Assembly: GCA_905397405.1 (NCBI GenBank)
Contig: CAJPVJ010000190.1
Coordinates: 2,317-33,446, forward strand
Source of the DNA: Oppiella nova
Lineage: Eukaryota > Arthropoda > Arachnida > Sarcoptiformes > Oppiidae
Length of the DNA: 31,130 bases
Direction of reading: 5' to 3'
Within the stretch, counting starts at the first letter, position 1. Each line of letters opens with the position of its first letter. The notes beneath the pieces were generated by a model, which was not told the DNA's origin, made no database searches, and was given only the letters and a program-made list of their open reading frames with translations. A program made the position numbers and the translations under genes. This document shows, piece after piece, positions 1-26,837 of this stretch.

Positions 1-1981
1 TAACACAACAATATTTATAGCTTAGAAATTATAGTTTGAGAAATAATTGTTTGACTTATTTTTTATATTTATACACTAAATATAATTTCATGACCAAAAC
101 ATGTCCGGGTCTTTGGACTTTTTTAAACAGTATAAATCTATATACTATAACAATAATGTTTATTATTTGACAAAATTATGTTTCCTTTATTAGTGATTAT
201 ATTGAGAAATATTTTTGCATTTAATAAGTAATTTGCAAAGTTTATGGCATTGTTTAAGTGAAATTTAAAATCTAATTAACACAACTGATTAACTACTTTA
301 CATTTGGTACACTTTTCGCAATATTTTAAAGATTTAATTGCCCTACTTGATATTGTTTTACATTATCGAAATCCTAAATTTTAACTCACAAGTCAAATGC
401 AAATCTGAATTTGATAAACATACGATTTATTTGAATAAATTGAATCCTTTATATGTTTAATTCATTTCTAATTACATATATAACTGAATTTAGACTCAAA
501 ACGTAGACAAAAACCAATGTATCAAATGCTAAACAGGCAAAAGACAAGCGAGTAATTTGTGTTTTAATATGTAATTTGTAGTATAGATCGAGAGTACGCC
601 AACTAATTACTAATTTGAATTTAATTGCGAATTCGTTTCGCAACCTACCTGTGCTCTTATTTATCATCATTTATACGCTCCATGTGTGGCATATATACTC
701 GTATTATTGTCTCAAACAATATTTCATTTACAGATATATCTTAAAACTACGAGAAAATGATTGTAATTATTTAATTAAATACTTTTTTTTCAAACTAAAC
801 GATTTATTATTTTATCATAATAAGATTTCTGTATTGGTATTAGCATGCTATTCCTACCTTATTATTTAAATTGTATTTTTACTTATACAGTGACCATTTA
901 TCAAGTATATAAAGTCACAATAAATGTTTAGAAAAGAGTTTATAAAATATATTTAACAAATTACAAATACTTTAGTTTAAACAACTTTCATGATAGATAT
1001 ATTAATTCCTACTCGGTTTTATATGCATTTGAAAAATTATTTAAATAAATTCATTTATTGACTAAAATTTAAATAATAGTTTCTCTAGATTTAGTCAAAC
1101 GTGAGATGAGATTGAATTGAATTTGCATTATATACTCATTTGTGAAACATATTTAACATGTCATTTGTCTCACATTTGCAGCTAATTAACTAAAAGATTA
1201 TATTATTCGTTGACATAAAATTAGCATTTTTATAGAGTTTATTATCAACTAATATGTTATATTAATCAAGACTTTTAAAAAATTATTTATTATTAAAATA
1301 TATCTAAATATTAAAATTTCTTGTAAACATGAATTATACATATGTTTTAGTACAAACTAATAAATATATAATATACTAAAGCTATATACAGTACTTTACT
1401 TTCATGTCATTCATATTCATAAATGATATTATATAAAAACTTTATAATAAATTCTTGAAATGATATTTCCGTAGATTTGTACACAATATTGTATTATTCA
1501 ATCTATTCATATGAAACATTCATTCAATCATTCATTAATAATAATTCGTATAAATATTAATGACTATCACTAGAAAACAGCGAAATTAGTTTCCATACAA
1601 ACCTCTGCTGCGAGGCATTCATTATATGTTTACCATATATTGTTTCAAATAATAACAAATATCTTGTTATATATATTTTTACTAATAAATTTTACATAAC
1701 TTTACGATTTCTTTAATAATAAGTAATTGAAAACAAAGTTTTCATTTAAAATAGCAGTCTTTCTCTCTCTCTCTCTCTGACTTTCTATCTTTCTCTCTAT
1801 CTTTCTCTCTCTTTCTGTTTGTGTGTTCACAACAAATACAGTGCATTGAGTGCTGGGTTGGTATGGATGGCATGGATGCGCCCGTCTCTTGTCTTTAATG
1901 CATTTCTCAGGCATTCAGTGCTGTTGTGCATTGACTGCCAGTTTATATGAAAGGTTACGTCCTTTTTGCAGTATTTGCTCA
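1..1981. other. AT-rich gene-free stretch
   Basis: The sequence is strongly AT-rich and has only short open frames of low-complexity composition, with no splice-supported coding segment. A slightly GC-richer part at about 1840-1970 follows a CT tract, but no frame in it gives a recognisable protein. I see nothing else that can be annotated. Confidence 0.6.
1758..1816 (+). repeat. CT-rich microsatellite-like tract
   Basis: An imperfect pyrimidine tract made of CT repeats broken by ATCTTT steps. It is visible directly. The minus-strand open frame over it (Glu/Arg-rich) is just the translation of this repeat and is not a gene. Confidence 0.8.
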
Positions 1982-2344
1982 ATATAATTATTTAAAAAAT
2001 ATTATAATATTATTTCTATATAACGACTGAAATCTAGAAAATGTCATAAAGTATATGAAATCATAAAAGAGAGTAAAACCAATGATAAAAATATAATTTT
2101 CTACTCTGATTAGTAAAAGGAGTAATAAAGCAATACATCAGCAAAAAATACATGTATAATAATAATGACCTTTATATATACGGTATACCTGTATATAGAT
2201 TTTTCTTTCTCTTGAATATTATTATATAAATATATTTTTATCATTAGTTTTACTCTCTTTTATGATTTCATATACTTTATGACATTTTCTAGATTTCAGT
2301 CGTTATATAGAAATAATATTATAATATTTTTTAAATAATTATAT
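1982..2344. repeat. Long inverted repeat, 114-bp arms around a 135-bp spacer
   Basis: The left arm (1982-2095) is the reverse complement of the right arm (2231-2344). By eye there is one mismatch in 114 positions (C at 2080). The spacer is 2096-2230. The structure encodes no protein and could fold into a long hairpin if transcribed. A non-autonomous foldback element or a hairpin-RNA locus are both possible. I could not find a clear target-site duplication at the ends. Confidence 0.9.
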
Positions 2345-4435
2345 ATTCATATGTTTATATACGGAGAGATAATTATGACAAATAATAGTTTGATCATAAA
2401 AATGCAAATGACATGAAATGCAAACTATACGCTCAGCAAACTGTCTGACCCTCCAGTCATATATCATTTGATAAGATTGAGAGAAACAAATTGAAATTAT
2501 GTTATTGTACTTTTATTGAATATTATTATCGCCAAAATGTATTTATAACTCAAATATATACCGTATATATTTTGATTACTTCTTGAGGTATATATTGAAT
2601 GTGAATAAAGTTTCAAATAATTACACAAAGTTTTTTCTTATTAAAAATTGCAACTTTTTTACGTATTTTTTGAGAAAAAATTTTCTCATTATATTTTTCT
2701 CATTTGTGAACTTTCAGTTTAACTTTTATATATTACATTTTGTAATAATTTATTGTTCATATGTTTTATAATCAATATTTGATAGGTACTGAAAGTTCAT
2801 CAATTTAAATTTATTGAATATTTGACTATATAATGTGCATATTATCTAATCTTTTGAATATTCTGTAATAAAATTATGTTTGCTTTTAAAATTCAAACTA
2901 AAAACAATCTAGATAAGTTTGAAGTAATATTGATATACTTTAAATGCAGTTTAAGACCACACTTGAAAACAAATTATTTAATGATTATTTGTTGATAAAG
3001 TGCTTAAAATTAAATTACTTTATTTACAACTCTTTATAATTTATAAATAATTTCTTTAGAGATAAAAGTTATTTTTAAAAAATATAGGATTTATTGCTAT
3101 TAAACTCTTTAAACTTTTTGTTTTGTGTTATTTTATTTATTATCCAAAAAAGTTATCAAAAAATCAATTTTGATAGCAATTAAAAGTGAATTTATACCGA
3201 AATACACAACAAATCAAAACAATTAACTCTTATTTTTCGGTTTCAATTCATTTACTAAGAAATAAGGAGTTTAGAGAAATAATAGTTTTTCATTATATTT
3301 TTGATAACGAAAATTGTTTTCATAAACTATTTTATGTCACAATTGAAGAGACAAACAGAGTTTGAAGTGATTTCTTGAAAAAAAACTTTTGTTTTCTTGA
3401 AAAGGATATGTCATAAGAGTTATTAGAGTTTAGTTTGAGTTGTGTTTTCAGGATTTATAGCAAATTATCGCTATTTGTTTAAAACAAAATGTTATAGTTA
3501 TACTAAATGTGATAGTTTGTTTGCTAATAATACTTATTAGATTATCAAAAGTTACTAATCTGAAAATAAAAGTCATGTTTTTGAACTTTTCTAACAAATT
3601 GATGGATATTATTACCGGTATATAAATTATGTAATAGATTCACAAATTATAGTATAAATACTAATATTTATTTGTATTTTAGTTTTTGATCGATTGAACA
3701 GAAGTTATACCTTATTATCGATAATTCTTTACATAATTTACTAATTTTAATACTTTTTTGTGACTAGACTTTTGAGCGAGTGATTACTTTAAATAATAGA
3801 TCATGGTATTTTTATTTAATAAAAAATAATCAAAACATTTAGTTAAAACCAATCGTTTTATGGAAAATTATTTGGGGATTTAATACTTATTTTAAGTGTT
3901 AATTCTTAGGAAAAGTTTTCATTTAATTTTGAATTGAAAAATCCACTGACGTTTAGAGACCTTCAGTATTTATAAGCAAATGAAAAATTTATTTAATTTT
4001 CTATAACTTTATAGGAAAAGGTATACAATTTTAAACATATACCGTAATCCAAACATTTCCACAGTATTTAAGAGTAATAAAAGTATTAATTAATTAAAGT
4101 ATTAATGAATGATTGCATAAATTAGAAGAAATCAAGTGTTAATCATAATTAACATGTTATCATAGATTGAAAGCTAATAATTTTTATACAAATGGTTATG
4201 TATTTGTTTATTACTTGAAAAGAGTGTCTTGCTAATCAAGTCTTGATTTAATATAAAATGAATGATAATATGAATAATAACTAATCTTTAGACTCTTATT
4301 CTTCAAAATCATTGAATCAAATGTTCAGTTCATTCATTCATTCGTAATAAGTGTTGCATAACTGAAAAGTTTTATGTAATTCCCAGTTATGTGTGTTTTA
4401 TATTATAATACACTGTATATACTGAATAATATTCA
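2345..4435. other. AT-rich gene-free stretch
   Basis: More than 2 kb of AT-rich sequence with only short, low-complexity open frames. No conserved protein, RNA gene or repeat array is evident. Confidence 0.6.
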
Positions 4436-4497
4436 GTGGGAACGGCTTTCTTAACCGACTTTTGCCAACCATACGTCCCTATGTTTGTGTTCCCCCA

Positions 4498-5032
4498 CTA
4501 TATGCCTACAAATCCTATAACATTGCAGTAATGATAAGGAATTACATAAGTTTTTGCCCCAAAATAATCTATTAGAAGGGGAGCGGCTTTTATAGGCATA
4601 CGAGTGCCTAATAAGTGGATATAACCCGACACGACGACAAAACAAGTGACTGACAGCGAGAAAAAAGTCACATTTGAAAAGAAGTTGTTTTTGAAGGGAA
4701 AAAATCTCACCACTTATTGCCTGTGAAGCACCGTTAGAGTCGAGTTCCTTGACTCCTGTGTAGCCAACCCTCTCTCTATCAACTCCTATGGTCTGATCCC
4801 ATACTCCGATGGTTAGCATGTCTTCAATGGAAATATAGAAGAAAAAAGTTTTTTAGTTTTCTTTTATTTCTCGAGTATTCATAGCATAGATATTTTTAAT
4901 GATTAACAATTTCATTACTTTTTGAGTGCATTTTTGTCGTGAAAAAAGATTTTTCATTCAATTTATTATTGATTCAAAAGTTTAGTTTTGTGATACCTCT
5001 CGTTCCCCTGCCGTGTATTCCCGGCTCAGTCT
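4498..5032 (-). other. Unrecognised GC-richer, exon-like island (possible gene fragment)
   Basis: This block stands out from the AT-rich surroundings by its much higher GC content. On the minus strand three segments can be joined by GT-AG introns with matching phases: 5032-4997, 4821-4711 and 4607-4546, the last reading on to a stop at 4498. The acceptor before 4821 has a good pyrimidine tract and the donor after 4711 is GTGAGA. The middle segment begins with an ATG at 4819 (MLTIGVWDQTIGV...), and the next continues ...GTRMPIKAAPLLIDYFGAK. I do not recognise the protein. It may be part of an antisense gene, a decayed gene copy, or GC-rich promoter or 5' leader DNA of the MYRF gene that happens to stay open. 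The first small segment is the least certain. Confidence 0.3.
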
Positions 5033-5396
5033 CTCACTGATTGTTAATCAGAAAGTTTTCTCTCGAAATGTATGCTTATCTGTAAACGTGATCTCCAGAT
5101 AACCAGTGATTGAAACTATAATTTATGAAATGAATATAACTCTTATGCCATAGACTTGTCGACAATTAATTGTTTGTAAATAAAATGTGACTTTTTGTGT
5201 TGTTTATCCTATGAGACAGTTGAATTTTTGTTTATTTATAAATCCATTATTCATTTAAATTCAAAGTTTATGTGTTCATGAATTTTATCAAAACTATTTT
5301 GTGTTTCAAAACAATTGTGTTAACGATAATAATTTGTTGATTTTGCTACCAAATGATAATTTTTCACGAAAACCTAATGCTTACAAAAACATTGAT

Positions 5397-20300
<14,904 letters not shown>

Positions 20301-20624
20301 ATGGCAAACTATTGACAACTATATTGTGGAAACAAAAGACACGACAATTCCGTCCGATTCTTAAGACAAATATTTGCAATTCTGTCAAATGAAACACACA
20401 TTTCTAGAAATATTTAATATATATATAAATATATCTAAAATATAAGTAAATAATTATTATATAATTGTTTTGTAATTATATTTTCAATTTCGGTGCAGAA
20501 ACTGATTGTCTTTTCTTTGATTATTATTAAGTTTTTGTCAGATTTTTGTTATTTTATAGATATTTAAAGAAAAGTTTACATAAAATATGAATTCTTTTTG
20601 TTTGATATAAAACTTATTATAAAT

Positions 20625-20630
20625 AATAAA
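20625..20630 (+). promoter_or_regulatory. Candidate MYRF polyadenylation signal AATAAA
   Basis: AATAAA about 325 nt after the MYRF stop. A second copy lies at 20839-20844, and one overlaps the stop codon itself. In such AT-rich DNA the hexamer is expected by chance, so the choice is tentative. Confidence 0.3.
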
Positions 20631-22025
20631 AATTAAATTAATTTTAACATTTGTTTTGATTTTGAAGTTAATTTATGAAGTATTCAAATAATTAAGCCCT
20701 AATTTAGATTACGTTCAATTTAGATAGAACTTCAATGTAATCAATGTAAATATTATCATAATTATTGCAAATCATAAATATGTGTTCATTATAACAGTTA
20801 TACACGATTTTAAATAGTTTTTGTTAACATTTTGAAGCAATAAATCATCTGTTTGTACAATATTAATATAAATAATAATTAAAATCAATATATCACTATT
20901 AATTATTTAAAATTATTTCAATATTTAATAATTTTACTATTGGTTTCATAAGATTTTTCTAAATTTTCTTAAATGTTTGTGGAATTACTTTTTGGTTTAG
21001 TTTTTAAAATAATTTTATGGTCACAAACACATAATTTGAAACATTAATGATTTATTACATCACTATTAATGATTACTAACTAGTCAATTTAGGATAATTA
21101 TGAATAAAGGATTTAATATGAATATTATAACCAAAACATTTGGATATAAGTTAATTTTAACAAAATACATATAGAAAGCAATAGAATTAGAATTTATGAA
21201 TTTGATTCTGGTTTTTGAAACCTTTATACCGTAATACAGTATTTATAAATAATCCAATTCTGTTTGCCTAGTAAAATTATTTCATATAAAATATGATACA
21301 AATGAATACAAAACTACAGTAATTCTGTATAAAAGAAAATAAATTTCAATATTTCGACAATAATACCGGTATTTGTTTTCCAATAAAAAAGTTTTTATTA
21401 TCACAAAAAATGAGTCATAAAACTGAGATTAATTAAATTTTGATGGAAAATATATTTACAAATACGATATCAAATAAATATACTGGTATTTTCAGACTTT
21501 TTTGAAGTAAATTAAATAAAATAAATTATGAAAACAATTTCACTTCATTATGAATCGAGACCTCAATTATGAATCATTTATGAATTACATGTACTCTTTG
21601 GTTAAATTCTTATAAATAGACAAACAATGATTAAATTTGATTACAATATGGTTTAAAAGATTTAGTAAAACAAATAATTCAATCCATTTGTCGTGTCTGT
21701 AGTACATAAAATCGTTGGCAATAAATACAATTGATTAAAATCATGGACTCAATATACAATAAGTGATTGTTGTATTAATTTTTATTACATACAGTATGGT
21801 TGAAACACAGGTACTATTAGAGTGCTATGAAATGGTTTCGGAAAGAAAGACAAATATTATATATCGTATATATAGTTGGAAAAAGTTATATATAATTCAA
21901 TTGAACTGAGAAAAAGCCATCAATTAATAATTCAATGAATAAATAATACATTATTTGCGTTAAAGAGTTATCAATAATAAAAAACTGATTATAAGTTGTG
22001 ATGAGAAGAGAAGAGAACGAAAAAC

Positions 22026-22031
22026 TTTAAT
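22026..22031 (-). promoter_or_regulatory. Candidate CPSF6 polyadenylation signal ATTAAA
   Basis: The minus strand reads ATTAAA about 85 nt past the CPSF6 stop. An AATAAA on the same strand lies further on at 21786-21781. Either could be used. Confidence 0.3.
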
Positions 22032-22113
22032 TTAAATCAAGAATCGAATTGAATGTATAGTGTATTGGCTATGAGTGGACACCAATAGTCTTCATCGGGA
22101 TCTGGTGGTGTGT

Positions 22114-25100
22114 TTAGTGTCGACTGCTTCGGTGGTCTCTCTCCCTCTCGCGCTCTTTCTCACGATATCGCTCGGAGTCGTGATAGCGATCCGAATCGTG
22201 ATATCTGTCGCGACTTCTGTCCCGATAATCGCGTTCACGACTTCGCGAGCGATCGCGTCGTGACTTCTCGCGCCGGGACGTGCGCTCCCGTGGAGACCGG
22301 TCTCGACTACGAGGCCTATCCTTGCGCGAAGAGTTGCTGTAAGAGCGCGACTCTATGCCCGACAGCGTCTCCTGCAGTGTACTGATGAGGAGTTTGCAGC
22401 GCTCGTCGTTCGCCACTTTTGACTGTTTGATCAGAGATATGGCGGTCACCAGTGTCTCGATGGCGGCCGCGTAATCGCCTGTACGTCAACACAATTAGGC
22501 AAACGGTTAGTCATTTCAAGCAATGAATTGCATATCAAACACAACTGACCCGAAGCGGCGTCTGTTACGGCCCGAGCGATGGCAGAGCTCGAGACCTTAC
22601 GGTTCTTATCCATAATGTCCTCAAACTCCTGTTCGCTGATCTGCATCGTGATGGGCACCTCCATATTGGCCACTGGACCACCGCGGTAGTCTCCGTGTCC
22701 GTACTGTACAGCGCCGGGTGGCATACGGTTCCCAAACTGGTCGGTCTGCTGTTGGGGAGCCATCGATGCGTGATGTTGTGCCTGAAAGAAGGCTGGATTC
22801 ACGTGTGGAGCCGGACCAGAGTGGGGGCCGCCTGGCACTGGCATTCCCGGCACAGGACCTGTAGACAGACAGACACCTAATGAGTTAATTTGCAAAACGG
22901 TTGAAAATAATTTGAAAAAACCTGAGAAGTCGTTGTTCGGAACTCTGGGGGGCATTGATTGGTTGGGTTGTGACTGACCCGGTTGCTGCATCATCATATT
23001 ATGAGGGCCAGGCGGGCCGGGAGGTCCGTGTGGATTATGGCCCTGTGGGTCATTCCAGTCAGGCATACCGGGTGGGCCTGAATGTGACATTTGTGATCGC
23101 GGATCGTTTTGAGTACTGGGACCGCGAAGTAATGGCTGATTGGGAACGGGTCCTCTTTGCGGCCCTTGCGGTGGTAATCGCATTAACGGCATGTTTCCCA
23201 TTCCGGGTGGAGCTCCGGGATGCATGGGAGCGGGTGGACGCGGCGGCGGGTTAGGACCCATACCGGGACCCCATTGGGGTTGTCCGCCACCGAACGGCAT
23301 TCCCTGGTGAGGCATTCCCATACGTGGCTGACCGGGTATTAGTGGACCATTGGGTCTGACCGGGCGTTGAATAAGAGGCGGACGTATGCCTCCGCTGGGA
23401 GGCGGACCTCTTTGGTTGGGAAAGCTTTGTTGTCCGCCCACGTGTTGGGGACCACCACCGGGGCCTCCCGGAGCCGTCTTTCTGGACTGCATTTCAAAGT
23501 GATTGAGATTTTGTCGATTACATGGCGTAACCACCGGATTCTGGCCATGAATTTCGCTTTGAGTGTAAATAAAACAATAAAATGAGTTACGAAACAATTA
23601 ATTGCAACAAAAAATGTCTCACTTTTTGGGTAACTTCTCGATGACAGTGCGCACAGAACTGTCTGATCCCAGGGTTATCACACAAAACCCTTTCGACTGA
23701 CCGTTGGCTCGATTCTCGAAGAACTTCACTTCAAAGATGTCTTGAATTCCTAAATCGAGGACAGCATCCGTCACGTCCTGATCTGTTGTCCACTGGAATT
23801 GCAATCAAAACAAAAGACACATTCATTTCACAAAACCATTGAATAAACGCTAAGACATGAGCTTCAGATGAGTTGTCGGAGTGAGTGAGTGGACGGACAC
23901 ATACCCAGGAAAGGTTGCCCACATAGAGGCCAATCTTCTTGGACGGCGGGCCACCGGAACCCCCAATGCCGACGCCATCACCGCCGGCGTCATTGTTGTT
24001 CACGTGATGAGAGTTGCCATTGTCTTGTGGCAGACCATAGTCTTCGTCATCCGTACCCCTCTTAATATTAGCTGACGGTGTGATCACATCGTCGTATAAG
24101 TCGAGCCCCGACTCGTTGTAATCGTTTTCCTAATAGTGTTTCAATCAATGGGTTTTCATTTAAAGTTAATTACATTTAAAGTTAATTACATTTCAAACTT
24201 TTCATCGCAAGTGAAAAGTGTTTTCGTGTATTTATTATGAAAATTACTTTTTAGATATGAAATTATCAATACATAATTCAATTTATGGTTATATAATGTA
24301 TTGTTTTCTAGGCTATTGTGCATATCATTTATACTAAATTCATAGTTTATGTATTTAATATTTATAATTTTCAAAAAATTTGTTTAAATAATTACTGCAT
24401 AGTTTGTTATACAGAATTTGTAGTCAAAATTCAGTTTCAAACAAATTTATTGAAAATTAAACTTAAAAATATAGAAAAACATAGTTTTGTTCACAATATG
24501 AGTTAAGAATACTTTATAATGAATTTAGATAAATATACAGAAAACATGCTTATAGTGTGAAGCAAATAGTATAGTGTACTGCCAGATACAGTATAGTATA
24601 GTATAGTATATAGTGTACATTTTTTATCATTTGGCGCTTAATTTTGCTATCAGTGCTCAATGTTTAGATACTCTGTGCGTTAACTATAGTTAGCGTAAAC
24701 TAATGTAACAAATAGTGTACATTCACTTAATTTAACAGAGTATTTTCATGTCATATATGAATAAAACATATAGCCACTAATACTGATAAAATATTACAGT
24801 TATAGTGTACACACAAATCAATTGTGTTGACAGTATTATGAATAGATTCAATAATAGATAGGAATTATACAAAAATTAATTTAATTTAAAAATTTAAAAT
24901 ATATATTTAACCAAATAGTTTAAACCCAGTAAATATAATTAGTTGTAAACAAAAAATAATAAAATTTACTTTAAAATTTCAAATATTAATAATGACACTT
25001 TACAGTATTATGAACTTTGCGTATAATGTACAGAAATATCATGCATTTATTATTATAATTCATTATAAGTGCAGTTGTACTTGTATAATATTAAATATTG

Positions 25101-26837
25101 TATAAATAGGTTTAGTTGTGTTTATAGTTATAGTTAAGGATATATAAATAATTTGTAAAAATCAATAAATTAGTCAATATTTGAATGTTTAGCTATCGTA
25201 GTGACTAGAAAAATATTTACCGTAACAATTTTTTTTGTCAGTAAATTTGGTATATTTATAGACTTTTTTAATAATCATATTTGTAATAATCATAATAATG
25301 TAAAAATAATCATTAAATTCATTAAAAACTAATTAAACGTCTGTTAAATGACTCAAACATATCAATACAATTTAAACATATTTTGTGAAAATACTTATAA
25401 AATTATAAACTACTTTTGATTTACAGTTCTGTTTAATATAACAAATAATCAATATTATATTGATTTCATATAACACTCAATACTTGAATGAAAACCACAT
25501 TTGTGTACAATTTTGACATCATATACCCGTATAAACTGTTTATCATTAAATTTCAACGATAATACTTGTAATAAAATATTTTATTTTCAAATCAAATAAT
25601 CAATTCAATTATAATATCAGTCAAATTGTTTTCAACACTTTTTAAATAAAATTTTAAAACTTCTATAAGTTTATAGACTTATAGACTATAACTAATAACT
25701 AACACAAATTTCACAATTTAGGCAAAAATTAATATTTCATATAAAATACTCCTTTTTGATGACACTCTACCACACATTCATATATAAGTTATATAACTAT
25801 CGATTCAAACGATTCAATACTCAATGATTATAAACTCATTAATTGTTCACAAAAATAGTTCACAACTAATGATTGAAAGACAAGTTTTATCACAATTTTG
25901 GCAATTATTTTAACAGTAATAAGCTTTGTATTAATACTCATAATATAATTATCATTAGAATAGACCATTTAAATAATTAATTTAAATATAAATAATTAAA
26001 TACCAAAAATCAATCAATCAATCAATAAATCAATAAAAATAAAGTTAATATAAAAGCAAACCTATAGATTGAATGTATTGTTTGTCATATAGTTTTGGGT
26101 TCACAAATATTGTGGACAATTGTTTGTCATATTTTTGGTTAAATATGTCATTAATAGGCGTTAAAAAACTCAATACAAAAAATAATCCAATTGTCAATTA
26201 TAAAAATAAAATAAATGTAAAAATAAAAATACAATTCAAAAAAATTGGTGACAAGTAGTCAATAAATATAAAATAAAAATAACTTCAAAATTGGTTACAA
26301 ATATTGCTAACAATTGAATAGTGAATACAATTAAGTCTATGGTTTCATAAGCCTATGAAATTGATAGACAAAACACACAGATATTGAAAAAAATGGTCAA
26401 AAATAAAAACAAAAAGCCACTGAAAAACACAACAACCCGTAAACGTGTGTTAACTATAGTATTGATATTAATATAGCGTTTAAAAACTTAAATCATAATT
26501 ATAATCAAAAAATTGAAATGAAAAATAAAATTGCTTTTGTATTGTGTGTGTAATCAATGCATTTAAAAATGTAATCATAATTCATATATAAGTTACGATA
26601 AGTTATAAATCCATATAATGTAAGTGTAATGAGAAGCGTATGATAAGACATAAGACATTATAAGACATTGTAATCAAATAGTGTGTCAATTATGGGTTGT
26701 ATCGGAAAAGTAAGAAAACAATTAATATCTCGTGTTATATATCAATGAATGGTTTCATATGAACCACAAACCTGTGAGAACTCTTCTCCCAAGTCGTCGG
26801 CGTATAAGTCTATCTCATTGGTCTCGTTGGCCGCCAT
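22114..26837 (-). CDS. CPSF6: Cleavage and polyadenylation specificity factor subunit 6 (CFIm68-like)
   Basis: Exons in transcript order: 26837-26772, 24129-23905, 23792-23623, 23556-22922, 22858-22550, 22478-22114, all GT-AG with matching phases, giving 589 residues (human CPSF6 is 551). The N-terminus [20 protein letters not shown] and the following [13 protein letters not shown] match the family. An RRM follows (about 86-165), with RNP2 LYVGNLSW and RNP1 KGFCVITL, then [11 protein letters not shown], a Pro/Gly/Gln-rich middle, a conserved helical part (SEQEFEDIM...SSSAIARAV...[10 protein letters not shown]) and an Arg/Ser/Asp/Glu-rich tail. In the family it pairs with CPSF5/NUDT21 in nuclear cleavage factor Im, guides poly(A) site choice, and its RS-like tail binds transportin. 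CPSF7 is the close alternative, but the N-terminal and RRM sequence fits CPSF6 well, and invertebrates often have one gene for both. Confidence 0.93.
22859..22921 (-). other. CPSF6 63-bp intron, in frame and stop-free
   Basis: Its donor is CAG|GTTTTT and its acceptor TCTACAG. Removing it joins NDFS to [11 protein letters not shown] through a split Gly codon. It is a multiple of three without a stop, so a transcript that keeps it would still be translatable. The retained translation is hydrophobic and unlike the Pro/Gly-rich flanks, which supports intron status. Confidence 0.75.
24157..24188 (+). repeat. Tandem duplication of a 16-bp unit
   Basis: Two perfect copies of CATTTAAAGTTAATTA followed by a partial third. 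It lies about 30 bp upstream, in transcript sense, of the CPSF6 exon 2 acceptor and therefore near its likely branch-point region. Confidence 0.85.
24591..24610 (+). repeat. GTATA pentanucleotide repeat
   Basis: Four tandem GTATA units in CPSF6 intron 1, followed directly by TAGTGTAC. Confidence 0.85.
26009..26036 (+). repeat. ATCA-type short tandem repeat
   Basis: Several ATCA/CAAT units with a small interruption (ATAA), within CPSF6 intron 1. Confidence 0.75.
26772..26837 (-). other. CPSF6: CPSF6 first coding exon (22 codons)
   Basis: The ATG at 26837 opens a phase-0 exon encoding [20 protein letters not shown] and two more residues, which aligns with the human start (HIDIYADVGEEFNQ). The GTTTGT donor at 26771 and the phase-0 start of exon 2 agree. 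It lies 2.6 kb from the rest of the gene. Confidence 0.88.

Larger units (their letters stand above)
20301..22113. other. Tail-to-tail intergenic region between MYRF and CPSF6
   Basis: AT-rich sequence holding both 3' untranslated regions of the convergent genes. Several polyadenylation-like hexamers occur on each strand. No open frame, RNA gene or repeat array is recognisable. Confidence 0.75.
24130..26771 (-). other. CPSF6 intron 1 (about 2.6 kb)
   Basis: AT-rich, with donor GTTTGT and acceptor CACTATTAG. Inside are a 16-bp tandem duplication (24157-24188), a GTATA repeat (24591-24610), a cluster of TAGTGTAC words (about 24567-24810) and an ATCA repeat (about 26009-26036). No coding segment is seen. 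Confidence 0.8.

Noticed and set aside
615-869. 84-codon open frame rich in Tyr, Phe, Leu and Ile
   Set aside because: The composition is what AT-rich random DNA gives. No homology, splice support or conserved motif.
22955-23254. Plus-strand open frame antisense to the CPSF6 Pro/Gly-rich region
   Set aside because: It is a by-product of the GC-rich Pro/Gly coding on the minus strand, with no independent support.
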